A stretch of 64,000 nt of DNA from Marmoricola sp. (lineage in GTDB: Bacteria; Actinomycetota; Actinomycetes; Propionibacteriales; Nocardioidaceae), in NCBI GenBank assembly GCA_025964775.1, contig JAOPYE010000037.1, positions 1 through 64,000 on the forward strand. Reading direction: 5' to 3'. The notes under the pieces were generated by a model that worked only from the letters and a program-made list of their open reading frames with translations, did not search any database and was not told where the DNA came from. This document shows, piece by piece, positions 1 to 8,634 of the stretch (the stretch's first letter is position 1; each line of letters starts with the position of its first letter). The position numbers were made by a program, and so were the translations under genes.

Positions 1-783
1 CGGCCCGGTCGGGAGGTGGCAGTTGATCAGGATCACCTCGGTCTCGAAGCCCTTGTAGTCGACCTCGAGCCAGTTGATCATGTACGCCGGTCCGTAGTAG
101 GTCGCCTCGGACTTGAGGAAGAGCTCGGCGTCGCCGTACCCGCCGCTCTTGTCGGGGCGGCCCTTGGACTCCATGTACTGGGTGGCGACGTGGCCCTCGA
201 AGACGTTGCGGAAGCTGGTCGGGAACGAGAAGTGCACGTAGTAGAAGTGCGCCATGTCGACGACGTTGTCGATCAGCTCGCGGCAGTGGGAGTCGGTGAT
301 CGGCACGACCTCCCAGGTCCAGTCGGTGTACTCGTCGGTGCCGACGCCCGGCAGCTCCGGCGGGAGGATCTCGAGGTCGGGCTCGGAGCCCTCGACGTCG
401 TGCCAGAGGAGCACCTGCTCGTTGCGGATCACGACGGGATACCTCTGGGTGCGGGCGCGCAGCGGCACCCGGCGGGCGTACGGGATCGCCTTGCACCTGC
501 CGTCGCCGCCCCAGCGCCAGTCGTGGAACGGGCACGCGACCTCGTCGCCCTTGACCTCACCCTGGGTCAGGTCGCCACCCATGTGCCGGCAGTACCCGTC
601 GAGCACGTTGAGCTCGCCCTTGCTGTCCTGCCACACGACCAGCTTGCCGTCGAAGGCACGGATGGCGTGCGGCGTGCCGTCACGGAAGGCCGAGGCGAGG
701 CCCAGGCAGTGCCAGCCGCGTGCGTACCGGCTCGGCGCGACACCCTGATCGAGCGAGCGTGCTTCGGTGGTGGCGGTGCTCAT
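1..783 (-). CDS. kshA: 3-ketosteroid 9alpha-hydroxylase oxygenase KshA (3' end beyond window)
   Basis: Rieske oxygenase component that 9alpha-hydroxylates androstadienedione-type 3-ketosteroids; together with KstD it opens ring B. The visible 261 residues show the Rieske [2Fe-2S] ligands C65-x-H67 and C84-x2-H87 and the start of the mononuclear-iron site, NVVDMAHFYYVH (H179, H184). The third iron ligand (Asp) lies beyond the left edge; mycobacterial KshA has about 386 residues. The ATG at 783 is preceded by GGAGGTCC. It is divergent from fadE26 with a KstR box between them, 37 nt upstream. The reductase gene kshB is not in the window. Family assignment is firm; exact substrate preference is inferred. 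Confidence 0.93.
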   Translation of the reverse strand, partial: MSTATTEARSLDQGVAPSRYARGWHCLGLASAFRDGTPHAIRAFDGKLVVWQDSKGELNVLDGYCRHMGGDLTQGEVKGDEVACPFHDWRWGGDGRCKAIPYARRVPLRARTQRYPVVIRNEQVLLWHDVEGSEPDLEILPPELPGVGTDEYTDWTWEVVPITDSHCRELIDNVVDMAHFYYVHFSFPTSFRNVFEGHVATQYMESKGRPDKSGGYGDAELFLKSEATYYGPAYMINWLEVDYKGFETEVILINCHLPTGP

Positions 784-820
784 GGTGGACCTCCGATAGG
801 CGGAACATCTTCCCGAAAAC

Positions 821-834
821 AAGAACAGGTTATA
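821..834. promoter_or_regulatory. KstR box, kshA<>fadE26
   Basis: AAGAACAGGTTATA fits the KstR motif TnnAACnnGTTnnA except for the first base. On the fadE26 side it runs into TATAGT, a TAnnnT -10 candidate. It sits 37 nt from kshA and 46 nt from fadE26, both of which have Shine-Dalgarno sequences. Confidence 0.75.
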
Positions 835-880
835 GTTTTAGCCGTAGCAATTCCAGTCCCGACGCTCTGAGGACCATTCT

Positions 881-2089
881 ATGAAGATTGCCCTGAACGA
901 GGAGCACGAGCAGCTGCGTGCCGAGCTGCGCGAGTACTTCTCGCAGCTCGTGACCCCGCAGGTCCGGGCCGGACTCTCCGTCGCCACGAACGAGTTCAAG
1001 GAAACCGGCGACGTGATGGGCGAGTTCGGCGACTCGGCCGTCTACAAGAGCGTGATCAGGCAGATCGGGCAGGACGGCTGGCTCGGCATCGGCTGGCCCA
1101 AGGAGTACGGCGGCCAGGCGCGCTCGATGATCGAGCAGCTGATCTTCACCGACGAGGCTGCCATCGCCGGCGTACCGATCCCCTACCTGACGCTGAACAC
1201 CGTCGGACCGACGATCATGCGTTTCGGCACGGAAGCGCAGAAGGAAGAGATCCTCCCCGCGATCCTGCGCGGTGAGATGCATTTCTCCATCGGGTACTCC
1301 GAGCCCGGTTCGGGCACCGACCTCGCTTCGCTGCAGACGAAGGCCCGGCTCGAGGACGGCGAGTGGGTGATCAACGGCCAGAAGATGTGGACCTCCCTGA
1401 TCCAGTACGCCGACTACGTCTGGCTCGCCTGCCGGACCGATCCGGACCTGCCCCGCCACAAGGGCCTTTCGATGATCCTGGTGCCGACCTCGGCTACCGG
1501 CTTCTCGTACACGCCGGTCCACACCGTGGCCGGCGTCGGCACCTCCGCGACGTACTACGAGGACGTCCGGGTGCCCGAGGAGAACCTCGTGGGTGGCCTG
1601 AACGGCGGCTGGGCGCTGATGACCAACCAGCTCAACCACGAGCGGGTCGCGCTCACCTCGGCCGCGCCGCTGATGCACTCGGTGGCGCAGGTCCGCGAGT
1701 GGGCCCAGGCCACCAAGAACGCCGACGGCACGCGCGTCATCGACGCCGAGTGGGTCCAGGTGCTGCTCGGCCGGGCACACGCCCGCGTCGACATGCTCAA
1801 GCTGCTCAACTGGAAGCTGGCCTCGTCCGCCGACGACCTGTCGCCGGCCCACGCGTCGGCCACGAAGATCTACGGCTCGGAGCTCGCCACCGAGGTCTAC
1901 CGGTCGCTGATGGAGATCGTCGGTCCGGACGCGATCGTCGCCGGAGACTCTGCCGGAGCGGTTCTCCGCGGCCGGCTGGAGCGGTTCTACCGCTCGGCCC
2001 TGGTGATGACGTTCGGCGGCGGCACCAACGAGATCCAGCGGGACATCATCGGCTACGTCGGGCTCGGCTTGCCTGCCGCAAAGCGCTAA
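881..2089 (+). CDS. fadE26: steroid side-chain acyl-CoA dehydrogenase, FadE26/ChsE4-like
   Basis: Catalytic-type subunit of a heteromeric acyl-CoA dehydrogenase. In M. tuberculosis ChsE4-ChsE5 (FadE26-FadE27) form an alpha2beta2 enzyme that introduces the alpha,beta double bond in the C26-oyl-CoA side chain. The 402 residues match FadE26 (about 400). Visible are the SEPGSGTDLAS FAD/substrate loop (about 140-150), the likely catalytic base E254 in NQLNHERVAL, and FGGGTNEIQRDIIG near the C-terminus. GAGGA lies 8 nt before the ATG. It heads a tight operon with fadE27 (11-nt gap) and fadD17 and is driven from the KstR box at 821. Confidence 0.92.
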   Translation: MKIALNEEHEQLRAELREYFSQLVTPQVRAGLSVATNEFKETGDVMGEFGDSAVYKSVIRQIGQDGWLGIGWPKEYGGQARSMIEQLIFTDEAAIAGVPIPYLTLNTVGPTIMRFGTEAQKEEILPAILRGEMHFSIGYSEPGSGTDLASLQTKARLEDGEWVINGQKMWTSLIQYADYVWLACRTDPDLPRHKGLSMILVPTSATGFSYTPVHTVAGVGTSATYYEDVRVPEENLVGGLNGGWALMTNQLNHERVALTSAAPLMHSVAQVREWAQATKNADGTRVIDAEWVQVLLGRAHARVDMLKLLNWKLASSADDLSPAHASATKIYGSELATEVYRSLMEIVGPDAIVAGDSAGAVLRGRLERFYRSALVMTFGGGTNEIQRDIIGYVGLGLPAAKR

Positions 2090-2100
2090 GGAGCATCACC

Positions 2101-3198
2101 ATGGACTTTTCATTCACGGAGACCCAGAACGACGCGGCCGAGCTGGCCGCGACGATCTTCCGCAACGAGTGCACGCCTGACCGCCTGAAGGCTGCTGATG
2201 CCGGCCGGTTCGACACCGGCCTGTGGGGCTCGCTCGGCTCGGCGGGGCTGCTCGGACTCTCCTTGCCCGAGTCGTTCGGCGGGTCGGGACTCGGCCTGCT
2301 CGAGCTGTGCTCGGTCCTGGTCGAGGCTGGGCGGCTGGTGGCGCCGGTGCCGCTCGCCTCACACTTGCCCTCGGCGCTGGCCGTAGCCGCGTTCGGCTCC
2401 GACGACCTGCAACAGGCCTGGCTGCCCCGGGCCGTCTCGGGTGAGGTCGTGCTGACCGCGGCGGTTGCTGAGGAACGGGAACACGTCCCGGCCTCTCCGA
2501 CGACGTCGGCCTCGCGGGACGGGGAGTCCTGGAGCCTCACCGGGGTCAAGGCCGTCGTTCCGGCCGGGACCATCGCGACCGCCATCCTCGTCCCTGCCTC
2601 GACTGCCTCGGGCGTCGGCGTGTTCCTGGTGGAGGCCGGCGCGGCCGGGGTGACCCTGACCCCGCAACGGATCAGCGACGGCGGACACGTGGCCCGGCTC
2701 GAGCTCGACGACGCTCCCGGCGTCCTGCTCGGATCGCTGGGCGACGACGTCTACGACTGGCTCCAGCAGCGGCTGACCCTGGCCGCGGCGGCCTGGGAGC
2801 TCGGCATCGTCCGCGGCGCGCTCGACCTCACTGCGGCGTACGCCAAGACGCGCGAGCAGTTCGGCCGTCCGATCGGCACCTTCCAGGCTGTCTCGCAACG
2901 ACTGGCCGACGGCTACATCGACGTCCTCGGTTCCGACCTGATGCTCTGGCAGGCCGCGTGGCGCCTCGAGGAGGGCCTCGATGCTGCCATGGAGGTCGCC
3001 AGCGCCAAGCTGTGGGCGGCGGACACCGGCCACAAGATCGCGCACACGACCGTGCACGTGCACGGCGGGGTCGGCATCGACATGGACGGCGAGGCGCACC
3101 GGTACTTCACCACCGGCAAGCTCGGCGAGTTCCTGCTCGGCGGGACCACCGACCAGGCCCGTCGGATCGGCTCGATGCTGGCTGCTGAGCCTGTGTGA
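2101..3198 (+). CDS. fadE27: acyl-CoA dehydrogenase beta partner, FadE27/ChsE5-like
   Basis: Partner subunit of the FadE26-FadE27 heterotetramer that dehydrogenates the sterol side-chain acyl-CoA. The 365 residues are close to mycobacterial FadE27 (373). KTREQFGRPIGTFQAV (about 250-265) is the FAD-contacting arginine segment of this fold. The segment corresponding to FadE26's NHERVAL base reads differently (QQRLTLAAAAWEL), consistent with a non-catalytic half. AAGGAG precedes the ATG at 2101. Its stop overlaps the fadD17 start by 4 nt (GTGA). Confidence 0.9.
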   Translation: MDFSFTETQNDAAELAATIFRNECTPDRLKAADAGRFDTGLWGSLGSAGLLGLSLPESFGGSGLGLLELCSVLVEAGRLVAPVPLASHLPSALAVAAFGSDDLQQAWLPRAVSGEVVLTAAVAEEREHVPASPTTSASRDGESWSLTGVKAVVPAGTIATAILVPASTASGVGVFLVEAGAAGVTLTPQRISDGGHVARLELDDAPGVLLGSLGDDVYDWLQQRLTLAAAAWELGIVRGALDLTAAYAKTREQFGRPIGTFQAVSQRLADGYIDVLGSDLMLWQAAWRLEEGLDAAMEVASAKLWAADTGHKIAHTTVHVHGGVGIDMDGEAHRYFTTGKLGEFLLGGTTDQARRIGSMLAAEPV

Positions 3199-4727
3199 GC
3201 ATCCGCGCGCTGCTTGAAGCTCGCGGCCTGGAGGACTCCCCGGCACTGCGCGCCGGTTCGTCCGAGTGGTCGTGGCGGGAGTACGCCGCTGCGTCGCGGG
3301 GGCGCGCTGCCGCGCTTCGCGGGTTGCTCGACCCCCAGCGGCCGGCCCATGTGGGGGTGCTGCTGGAGAACACGCCCGAGATGGCCTTCCAGCTCGCTGC
3401 GGCCGGTTGGGGCGGGCATGTCGTCGTCGGGCTGAACACGACCCGGCGCGGCGACGGGCTGCTCGCTGACATCCGCCGCGCGGATGTGCAGGTGATCGTG
3501 GTCGAGCCGGCGTTGGCAGCGTTGCTGGACGGCCTCGGGCTTGACGACGTGACCGTCGTCGATGCCACCTCGTTCGACTGGCCTTCCGATGGGGCGGCTC
3601 CTTCCGTGGAGCCTTCGGACGACTCGCTGTTCATGTTGATCTTCACCAGCGGGACCAGCGGACAGCCCAAGGCCGTGCGGATCACCCACGCCAAGATCAC
3701 CGGTCCCGGTGCCTACCTGGCCGAGCGGCTCGGGCTCGGCGCTGACGACGTGCACTACGTCTCGATGCCGATGTTCCACTCCAACTCGGTCGTCGCCGGG
3801 TGGGGGCCTGCGCTGACCACCGGAGCGTGCGTCGCGCTGGCCACCCGGTTCTCGGCGTCCTCCTTCCTCGCCGACGTCCGTAGGTACGGCGCGACGTACG
3901 CCAACTACGTGGGCAAGCCGCTGGCCTACGTGCTGGCGACTCCCGCCTCGCCCGATGACGCCGACAACCCGCTGCGGGTGGTGTTCGGCAACGAGGCCAA
4001 CGAGAGCGACCTCGCCGTGTTCGCGGAGCGTTTCGGCTGCCGGGTGGTGGACGGGTTCGGCTCCACCGAGAACGCCGTGGTGATCAGCCGGATCGAGGGC
4101 ACTCCCCCGGGCTCGCTGGGTCAGCCTGCGCCCGGGGTTGCCGTGTTCGATCCGTCGACGGGGCTCGAGTGCCCGCCTGCCCAGTTCGACTCTGCCGGCG
4201 GCGTCACGAATCTTGACGAGTGTGTGGGCGAGCTGGTGAACACCACGGGGATGGGGCAGTTCGCCGGGTACTACAACGACGAGGCTGCCACCGCAGAGCG
4301 GATGCGTGGCGGCATGTACTGGAGCGGCGACCTGGCGTACCGGGACGCCGACGGGTGGGTCTACTTCGCCGGCCGGACTGCGGACTGGTTGCGCGTCGAC
4401 GGCGAGAACCTCGCGGCCGCGCCGATCGAACGGATCCTGCTGCGGCATCCCGCCGTGTCCGAGGCCGCCGTGTACGCCGTGCCGGATCCACGGTCCGGCG
4501 ACCAGCTGGTCGCCGCGCTGGTCCTCACGGCCCCGCTCGACGCGCCGGCGTTCGGCTCGTTCCTCGCCGGCCAGCAGGATCTCTCACCCAAGGCGTGGCC
4601 CCGGTTCGTCTGCGTGGTCGAGTCGCTCCCCCGGACCGCCACCAACAAGGTGCTCAAGCGCGATCTGCAGGCCGGACCGCTCGACCCGACCTGGACACGG
4701 GACGAACGCGGCTCGACCTACCGCTGA
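3195..4727 (+). CDS. fadD17: steroid acyl-CoA synthetase, FadD17-like
   Basis: AMP-forming acyl-CoA ligase of 510 residues. In M. tuberculosis FadD17 thioesterifies sterol intermediates with a five-carbon side chain, complementing FadD19. The adenylation P-loop TSGTSGQPKA is at 151-160, followed by GFGSTENAVV (A5-type motif), the WSGDLAYRD aspartate and a C-terminal lysine in RTATNKVLKRD. It starts with GTG overlapping the fadE27 stop. The gene order fadE26-fadE27-fadD17 equals Rv3504-Rv3506, which supports the specific name over a generic ligase. The next gene is convergent 8 nt away. Confidence 0.88.
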   Translation: MSIRALLEARGLEDSPALRAGSSEWSWREYAAASRGRAAALRGLLDPQRPAHVGVLLENTPEMAFQLAAAGWGGHVVVGLNTTRRGDGLLADIRRADVQVIVVEPALAALLDGLGLDDVTVVDATSFDWPSDGAAPSVEPSDDSLFMLIFTSGTSGQPKAVRITHAKITGPGAYLAERLGLGADDVHYVSMPMFHSNSVVAGWGPALTTGACVALATRFSASSFLADVRRYGATYANYVGKPLAYVLATPASPDDADNPLRVVFGNEANESDLAVFAERFGCRVVDGFGSTENAVVISRIEGTPPGSLGQPAPGVAVFDPSTGLECPPAQFDSAGGVTNLDECVGELVNTTGMGQFAGYYNDEAATAERMRGGMYWSGDLAYRDADGWVYFAGRTADWLRVDGENLAAAPIERILLRHPAVSEAAVYAVPDPRSGDQLVAALVLTAPLDAPAFGSFLAGQQDLSPKAWPRFVCVVESLPRTATNKVLKRDLQAGPLDPTWTRDERGSTYR

Positions 4728-4735
4728 TCTGACGA

Positions 4736-5395
4736 CTACTTGTTCAACGTCCAGGTGAGCGGCTGGCTCGCGGTGATGCCCTGGTCCAGGACGCTGGCCG
4801 CCGCTCCGAGGGCAACGGTGAACCTGCAGGTGAACGAGGCACCGGCCGCCAGGGTCGCCGTGTGGGTCAGGGTCGCCGGGATGCTGCCGGGCGCCCCGGC
4901 AGCGGAGACGAGGTCGATCCACGCGCTTCCGGCGCTGTAGGTCGCGCCGTTCGAGCAGCTGATCGCCACGGTCAGGTCCGCGTTGGTGCAGATGTTGGCA
5001 GCAGGCGGCGTACCGGTGCCAGCGGTCGGGTTCTGGGTGCAGGATCCCGTGGTCAGCACGAAGCTGGAGGCGGGCGACGAGCCCACGTTGCTGAAGACCA
5101 CGTCGGTGACCTGACTCGACCCCGGGTTGAGCGGGGTCGTGGTGCCGCCGTACTTGTTGATGGTGGTGCACGTGAACGAGTTGCCGGCACCCGAGCTCGA
5201 CAGGCAGGTGGCCGAGGGGCCGACCTCCTGCAGGATCACGGCAGCAGCGGTGGCGACCGTGTTCGTGTTGTTGCCGATCACGGCCGAAGTCCAGGCCGAG
5301 AGGGTCCCGTTGACGCCGAGGACGAGGACCAGGGCAGCGACACCACCGGAGGCCCAGAGCAGCATGCCGGGTCCCGGCGCGCGATGACCGGCCAT
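4736..5395 (-). CDS. secreted protein with SipW-type leader, unknown function
   Basis: 219 residues, not assignable to a specific family. There is a hydrophobic segment at about 12-30 followed by GTLSAWTSAV, resembling the signal region of SipW-dependent (TasA/camelysin-like) exported proteins. The mature part is Ser/Thr/Ala/Gly-rich with several cysteines (CLSSS, FTCTT, GSCTQ, NICTN, SCSNG, FTCRF), suggesting disulphide-bonded beta-structure outside the cell. No SipW-like peptidase gene is visible nearby. It lies 18 nt downstream of the LVIVD-repeat gene on the same strand, so the two may be cotranscribed. It has no sterol-regulatory box. Confidence 0.6.
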   Translation of the reverse strand: MAGHRAPGPGMLLWASGGVAALVLVLGVNGTLSAWTSAVIGNNTNTVATAAAVILQEVGPSATCLSSSGAGNSFTCTTINKYGGTTTPLNPGSSQVTDVVFSNVGSSPASSFVLTTGSCTQNPTAGTGTPPAANICTNADLTVAISCSNGATYSAGSAWIDLVSAAGAPGSIPATLTHTATLAAGASFTCRFTVALGAAASVLDQGITASQPLTWTLNK

Positions 5396-5413
5396 GACTG
5401 CTCCTCCCGACGC

Positions 5414-6904
5414 TCAATGAAGCAGGCGCTGAACACCGTTCGTCAGACGGACTACGTAGAAACCCGAGTTGGTGTCTGTGTACCAGACCGAATTGCGTGC
5501 TATGTCCCAAGCAGGCTGTGACATAGCGTACCCACCAATGGCCGGAATGAGGGCGAGTTTGTTGATCGCGGTCACCGGCTTGTTGAAGTACGCGACCTCC
5601 TTCGGGTGGTACACGTCGCGGATGTCGAAGAACCGCAGGCCGGAGAGGATCATCGAGCACGCGGCGATCTTCGGGTTGTTCCGCGTCGGCATCCCGCAGT
5701 AGTGCGCCGCGTAGCCCTGGGCGGGGAAGCTCGCCATCGGGTCACCGAACTGAGGTCCACCACGCTGGTCCGGTTCGTGCACCTTGAGCCGGATGTTCGA
5801 GACCACGAACGGGTGCCGGGGATGGTCGACGTTGATGATTCTGGCGGCTCCCACTGGCGCGTGGACCAGGTCGGCGAGACCGCTGAACGAGAACAGGTCG
5901 ACGAACTCGTCGACCTCGAGGACGTACTTGTGGCGCTTGCTGGTGAACGGTTCGGCGACCTGCGGGATCGAGGAGCCGTGCCAGGTGATCGTGGACAGCA
6001 CCGGGACCTTGGGGTTCTTGACCCGGTCCTGGATCTGGCTCACGTCGAGGATGCGCAGGCCCGCGCCGGTGATCCCGCCGAGCCCGGGCGAGCCGATGTT
6101 GGCCACGTACATCGTCTTGCCGTCGTTCGAGAGCCGCAGGCCGTGGTAGACCACACCGGCCTGGGTGAACAGGATGTGCGGCCTGCGCGGGTTGGTCAGG
6201 TCGACCGCCGTCAGGGTGAACCCGGCCGCGCCCGACACGTAGAACGTCCTGCCGTCGGGAGAGAACCCGCTCTCGTGCCCGGTGATGCCGTCCAGGGACT
6301 CCGAGAGCAGCTTCGGGTGCCGGCAGTCGGTCCTGACGTCGTACACGTCCAGGACGCCGGGTGCGGTGGCCGCGGTCCCCATCACTCCGACGAGCAGCCC
6401 GCGCCGCGCGTTGACCAGCAGCGACTCGTGCGGGCTGATCATCCCGACCGAGACCAGGTTGGCGGTCCTTCTCGGATGCGCAGGGTTGCTCATGTCCAGG
6501 ACCACGACACCGAGGCCGTCACCGGAGAGGATGTTGGAGACGACGTCGCGCGGCACCGTCAGCGTCGAGTCGTAGAAGGCGCAGGTGTGGCCCTGGGCGT
6601 CGGTGTAGCGCAGGGTCTTGAAACCACCCGACCTGCCCTGGTGCCCGACCTCGACCGTGTTGCACCGGTAGCCCTTCGCCGCCCGGCCGTCGTTGTAGTC
6701 CCTCGTCGGAACCCGGCCCTGGGTGCTCGTCTCCGGCAGCGAGCCGGCGCCGCAGACCGCTCGCGGGACCGGAGCCGTCGAGATCCCCGGCGACGCGCTG
6801 CCCATCGCGGCCCAGCCGCCGATCATGGCGAGGATCACCGCAACCACAGCGAGCAGGCGGCGTACGGCGGCGGCGCGGGAGGGAGCGCTGTTCGGAACGA
6901 CCAT
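5414..6904 (-). CDS. secreted LVIVD-type beta-propeller protein
   Basis: 496 residues with an N-terminal hydrophobic segment (about 17-37) typical of a signal peptide or membrane anchor. The body contains recurring units of the LVIVD type: VVVLDMSNPAHPRR, TAVDLTNPRRPH, LRILDVSQ, ARIINVDHPRHP and LRFFDIRDVYHP, suggesting a beta-propeller exposed outside the membrane. Such proteins have no assigned enzymatic role. Signals for a function here are absent; the neighbour downstream is another exported protein. The start at 6904 opens MVVPNSAPSRAAAVRR, and the positive charges before the hydrophobic stretch fit export. Confidence 0.75.
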   Translation of the reverse strand: MVVPNSAPSRAAAVRRLLAVVAVILAMIGGWAAMGSASPGISTAPVPRAVCGAGSLPETSTQGRVPTRDYNDGRAAKGYRCNTVEVGHQGRSGGFKTLRYTDAQGHTCAFYDSTLTVPRDVVSNILSGDGLGVVVLDMSNPAHPRRTANLVSVGMISPHESLLVNARRGLLVGVMGTAATAPGVLDVYDVRTDCRHPKLLSESLDGITGHESGFSPDGRTFYVSGAAGFTLTAVDLTNPRRPHILFTQAGVVYHGLRLSNDGKTMYVANIGSPGLGGITGAGLRILDVSQIQDRVKNPKVPVLSTITWHGSSIPQVAEPFTSKRHKYVLEVDEFVDLFSFSGLADLVHAPVGAARIINVDHPRHPFVVSNIRLKVHEPDQRGGPQFGDPMASFPAQGYAAHYCGMPTRNNPKIAACSMILSGLRFFDIRDVYHPKEVAYFNKPVTAINKLALIPAIGGYAMSQPAWDIARNSVWYTDTNSGFYVVRLTNGVQRLLH

Positions 6905-6921
6905 GCCGGGACTCTAGTGGT

Positions 6922-7530
6922 TCACTCGGTCGCCAGGCGGATGCCGAAGGCGATCAGGACTCCTGATGTCGCGACATCGAGCCGGCGGCGGATCCGGGGC
7001 TCGTTCATCCACCGGGTCACCTTGCCCGAGACAGCGAGCAGGAGGACCCAGTACAGGGCGGTGAGGACGACGAAGATCGCTCCGAAGCCGGCCGTCATCA
7101 GGCCCACCGAGGTCCCCGACGGGATGAATCCGGGCAGGAAGGTCACGAAGAAGACGCCGACCTTGGGGTTCAGCAGGTTGGTCAGGACTCCGGCCCGGTA
7201 CCCGATCCCCAGGACGCCGGCCCGGGTCTCCGGCTGCTCGTTGACAATCCCCCGCGAGCGCCAGGCGCTGATCCCGAGATAGATCAGGTAGCAGGCGCCG
7301 ACCGCGCGCAGGACGTCGTACCCGATCTGACTGGCGTGCAGCAGGGCGGCGATGCCGAGGGCGGCCGCTGCGACCCAGATCGTCAGCCCGGTCAGGTTGC
7401 CCAGCGCCGTCATGGTGCCTTGCCTGCGGCCACCGCGCAGGATGCTGCGCACCACGACCAGGGTGTCCGGGCCCGGGAGCAGGACGATCAGGGTCGCGGC
7501 ACCGATGAAGGCGACGACGGAGAGGAGCAC
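6922..7530 (-). CDS. LysE/RhtB family amino-acid exporter
   Basis: Small inner-membrane exporter of the LysE superfamily, usually exporting amino acids or derivatives. The 202 residues match the family (about 200), with the signature LLPGPDTLVVVRSILRGGRR near the N-terminus, NLLNPKVGVFF in the middle, and about five to six hydrophobic segments. The start codon is GTG at 7530, reading MLLSVVAFIGAATL. The substrate cannot be read from sequence. It follows the NMO-like gene on the same strand with a 9-nt gap, so it may be at the distal end of the fadD19 transcript. Confidence 0.85.
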   Translation of the reverse strand: MLLSVVAFIGAATLIVLLPGPDTLVVVRSILRGGRRQGTMTALGNLTGLTIWVAAAALGIAALLHASQIGYDVLRAVGACYLIYLGISAWRSRGIVNEQPETRAGVLGIGYRAGVLTNLLNPKVGVFFVTFLPGFIPSGTSVGLMTAGFGAIFVVLTALYWVLLLAVSGKVTRWMNEPRIRRRLDVATSGVLIAFGIRLATE

Positions 7531-7539
7531 GAGGTCAGG

Positions 7540-8634
7540 CTATCCCCGGATCTTCTCCAGGCGCGCGACAGTTTCCTCGTACTCCGCGATCAGCTCGGCC
7601 ATCACCTGGGCCACCGGGCGCACCTCGTTCGTGCGGCCGATGATCTGGCCGGCCGGCATCGCGACCACGTCGGGGTCGGTACCCATGTTCATCCGGTTGT
7701 GCGCGTCGGACACGAGCAGGTTCTGCAGCGGCATCGGCAGGGGTGCCGGAGCACCCTCCTCTTCCCACGCGGCGGTCCACTTGTTCTTCAGCAGGCGAGC
7801 AGGCTTGCCGGTGTAGACGCGACTGCGGACGGTGTCCCCGGACCCGGCCTTCAGCAGGGCATCGCGGACGGTGGTGGAGTTGCCGAGGTCGTACTCGGCC
7901 ACGGTCAGCCACAGGCTTCCGGTCCAGACGCCCTGCGCGCCCAGGGCCAGAGACGCGGCCACCTGGCGGCCGCAGCCGATGCCACCGGCAGCGAGCACCG
8001 GTACGTCGACCGCATCGACGATCTCCGGGGTGAGCACCATGCTGGCGATCTCGCCGGTGTGTCCACCGGCTTCGTAGCCCTGGCTGACGATGATGTCCAC
8101 GCCGTTGGCGACGTGGGACGCGGCGTGCTTCGCAGCGCCGGCAAGCGCCGCGACGAGCACTCCGTGCTCGTGCGCCAGCTTGATCACGTCCTCAGGCGGG
8201 GTACCCAGCGCGTTGGCGATCAGCACCGGGCGGTGGTTCAGCGCCACGTCGACGTGCGACCGGGCGGTCGAGTGGAGCCAGCCCAGGACGCCCTCGCGGC
8301 CCTCGCCCTCGGGCAGCGGCGGGACACCGAGCTTGCGCAGAGTCTCCTCGACGAAGGTGATGTGCTCACCGGGGATCAGCGTCTTGAGGTCGACCGACGT
8401 GCCCTCGGTGGGAATCTTCATCGGCATCACGATGTCGACGCCGTACGGCTTGCCGTCGGTGTTCTCGTCCATCCAGGTCAGCGTCTCGTCCAGCTCGCTG
8501 GCGTCGTTGAACCTGACGGCGCCCAGGACTCCGAGTCCTCCGGCGCGTGACACGGCGGCCGCCACCTTTTCGCTGGGGGTGAAGGCGAAGATCGGGTACT
8601 CGATGCCCAGCCGGTCACACAGTTCGGTACGCAT
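7540..8634 (-). CDS. NMO/2-nitropropane-dioxygenase-family flavoprotein
   Basis: FMN-dependent TIM-barrel enzyme of the nitronate monooxygenase family, 364 residues. Diagnostic segments are the N-terminal EYPIFAFTPSEKVAAAVSRA, GGLGVLG, the phosphate-binding SQGYEAGGHTGE and VLAAGGIGCGRQVAASLALGA. It overlaps the fadD19 stop by 1 nt (TGATG), so it is translationally coupled to a sterol CoA-ligase gene and probably KstR-controlled. A second family member here, ipdC, is a steroid-ring oxidoreductase, so an enoyl/acyl-CoA-acting role is as likely as nitronate oxidation. The substrate is unknown. Confidence 0.8.
   Translation of the reverse strand: MRTELCDRLGIEYPIFAFTPSEKVAAAVSRAGGLGVLGAVRFNDASELDETLTWMDENTDGKPYGVDIVMPMKIPTEGTSVDLKTLIPGEHITFVEETLRKLGVPPLPEGEGREGVLGWLHSTARSHVDVALNHRPVLIANALGTPPEDVIKLAHEHGVLVAALAGAAKHAASHVANGVDIIVSQGYEAGGHTGEIASMVLTPEIVDAVDVPVLAAGGIGCGRQVAASLALGAQGVWTGSLWLTVAEYDLGNSTTVRDALLKAGSGDTVRSRVYTGKPARLLKNKWTAAWEEEGAPAPLPMPLQNLLVSDAHNRMNMGTDPDVVAMPAGQIIGRTNEVRPVAQVMAELIAEYEETVARLEKIRG

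Noticed and set aside
7540..8634. Calling the NMO-like gene downstream of fadD19 a second ipdC
   Set aside because: Sequence blocks differ from the ipdC at 33152, and it lacks the KstR2 context; left as NMO-family only.
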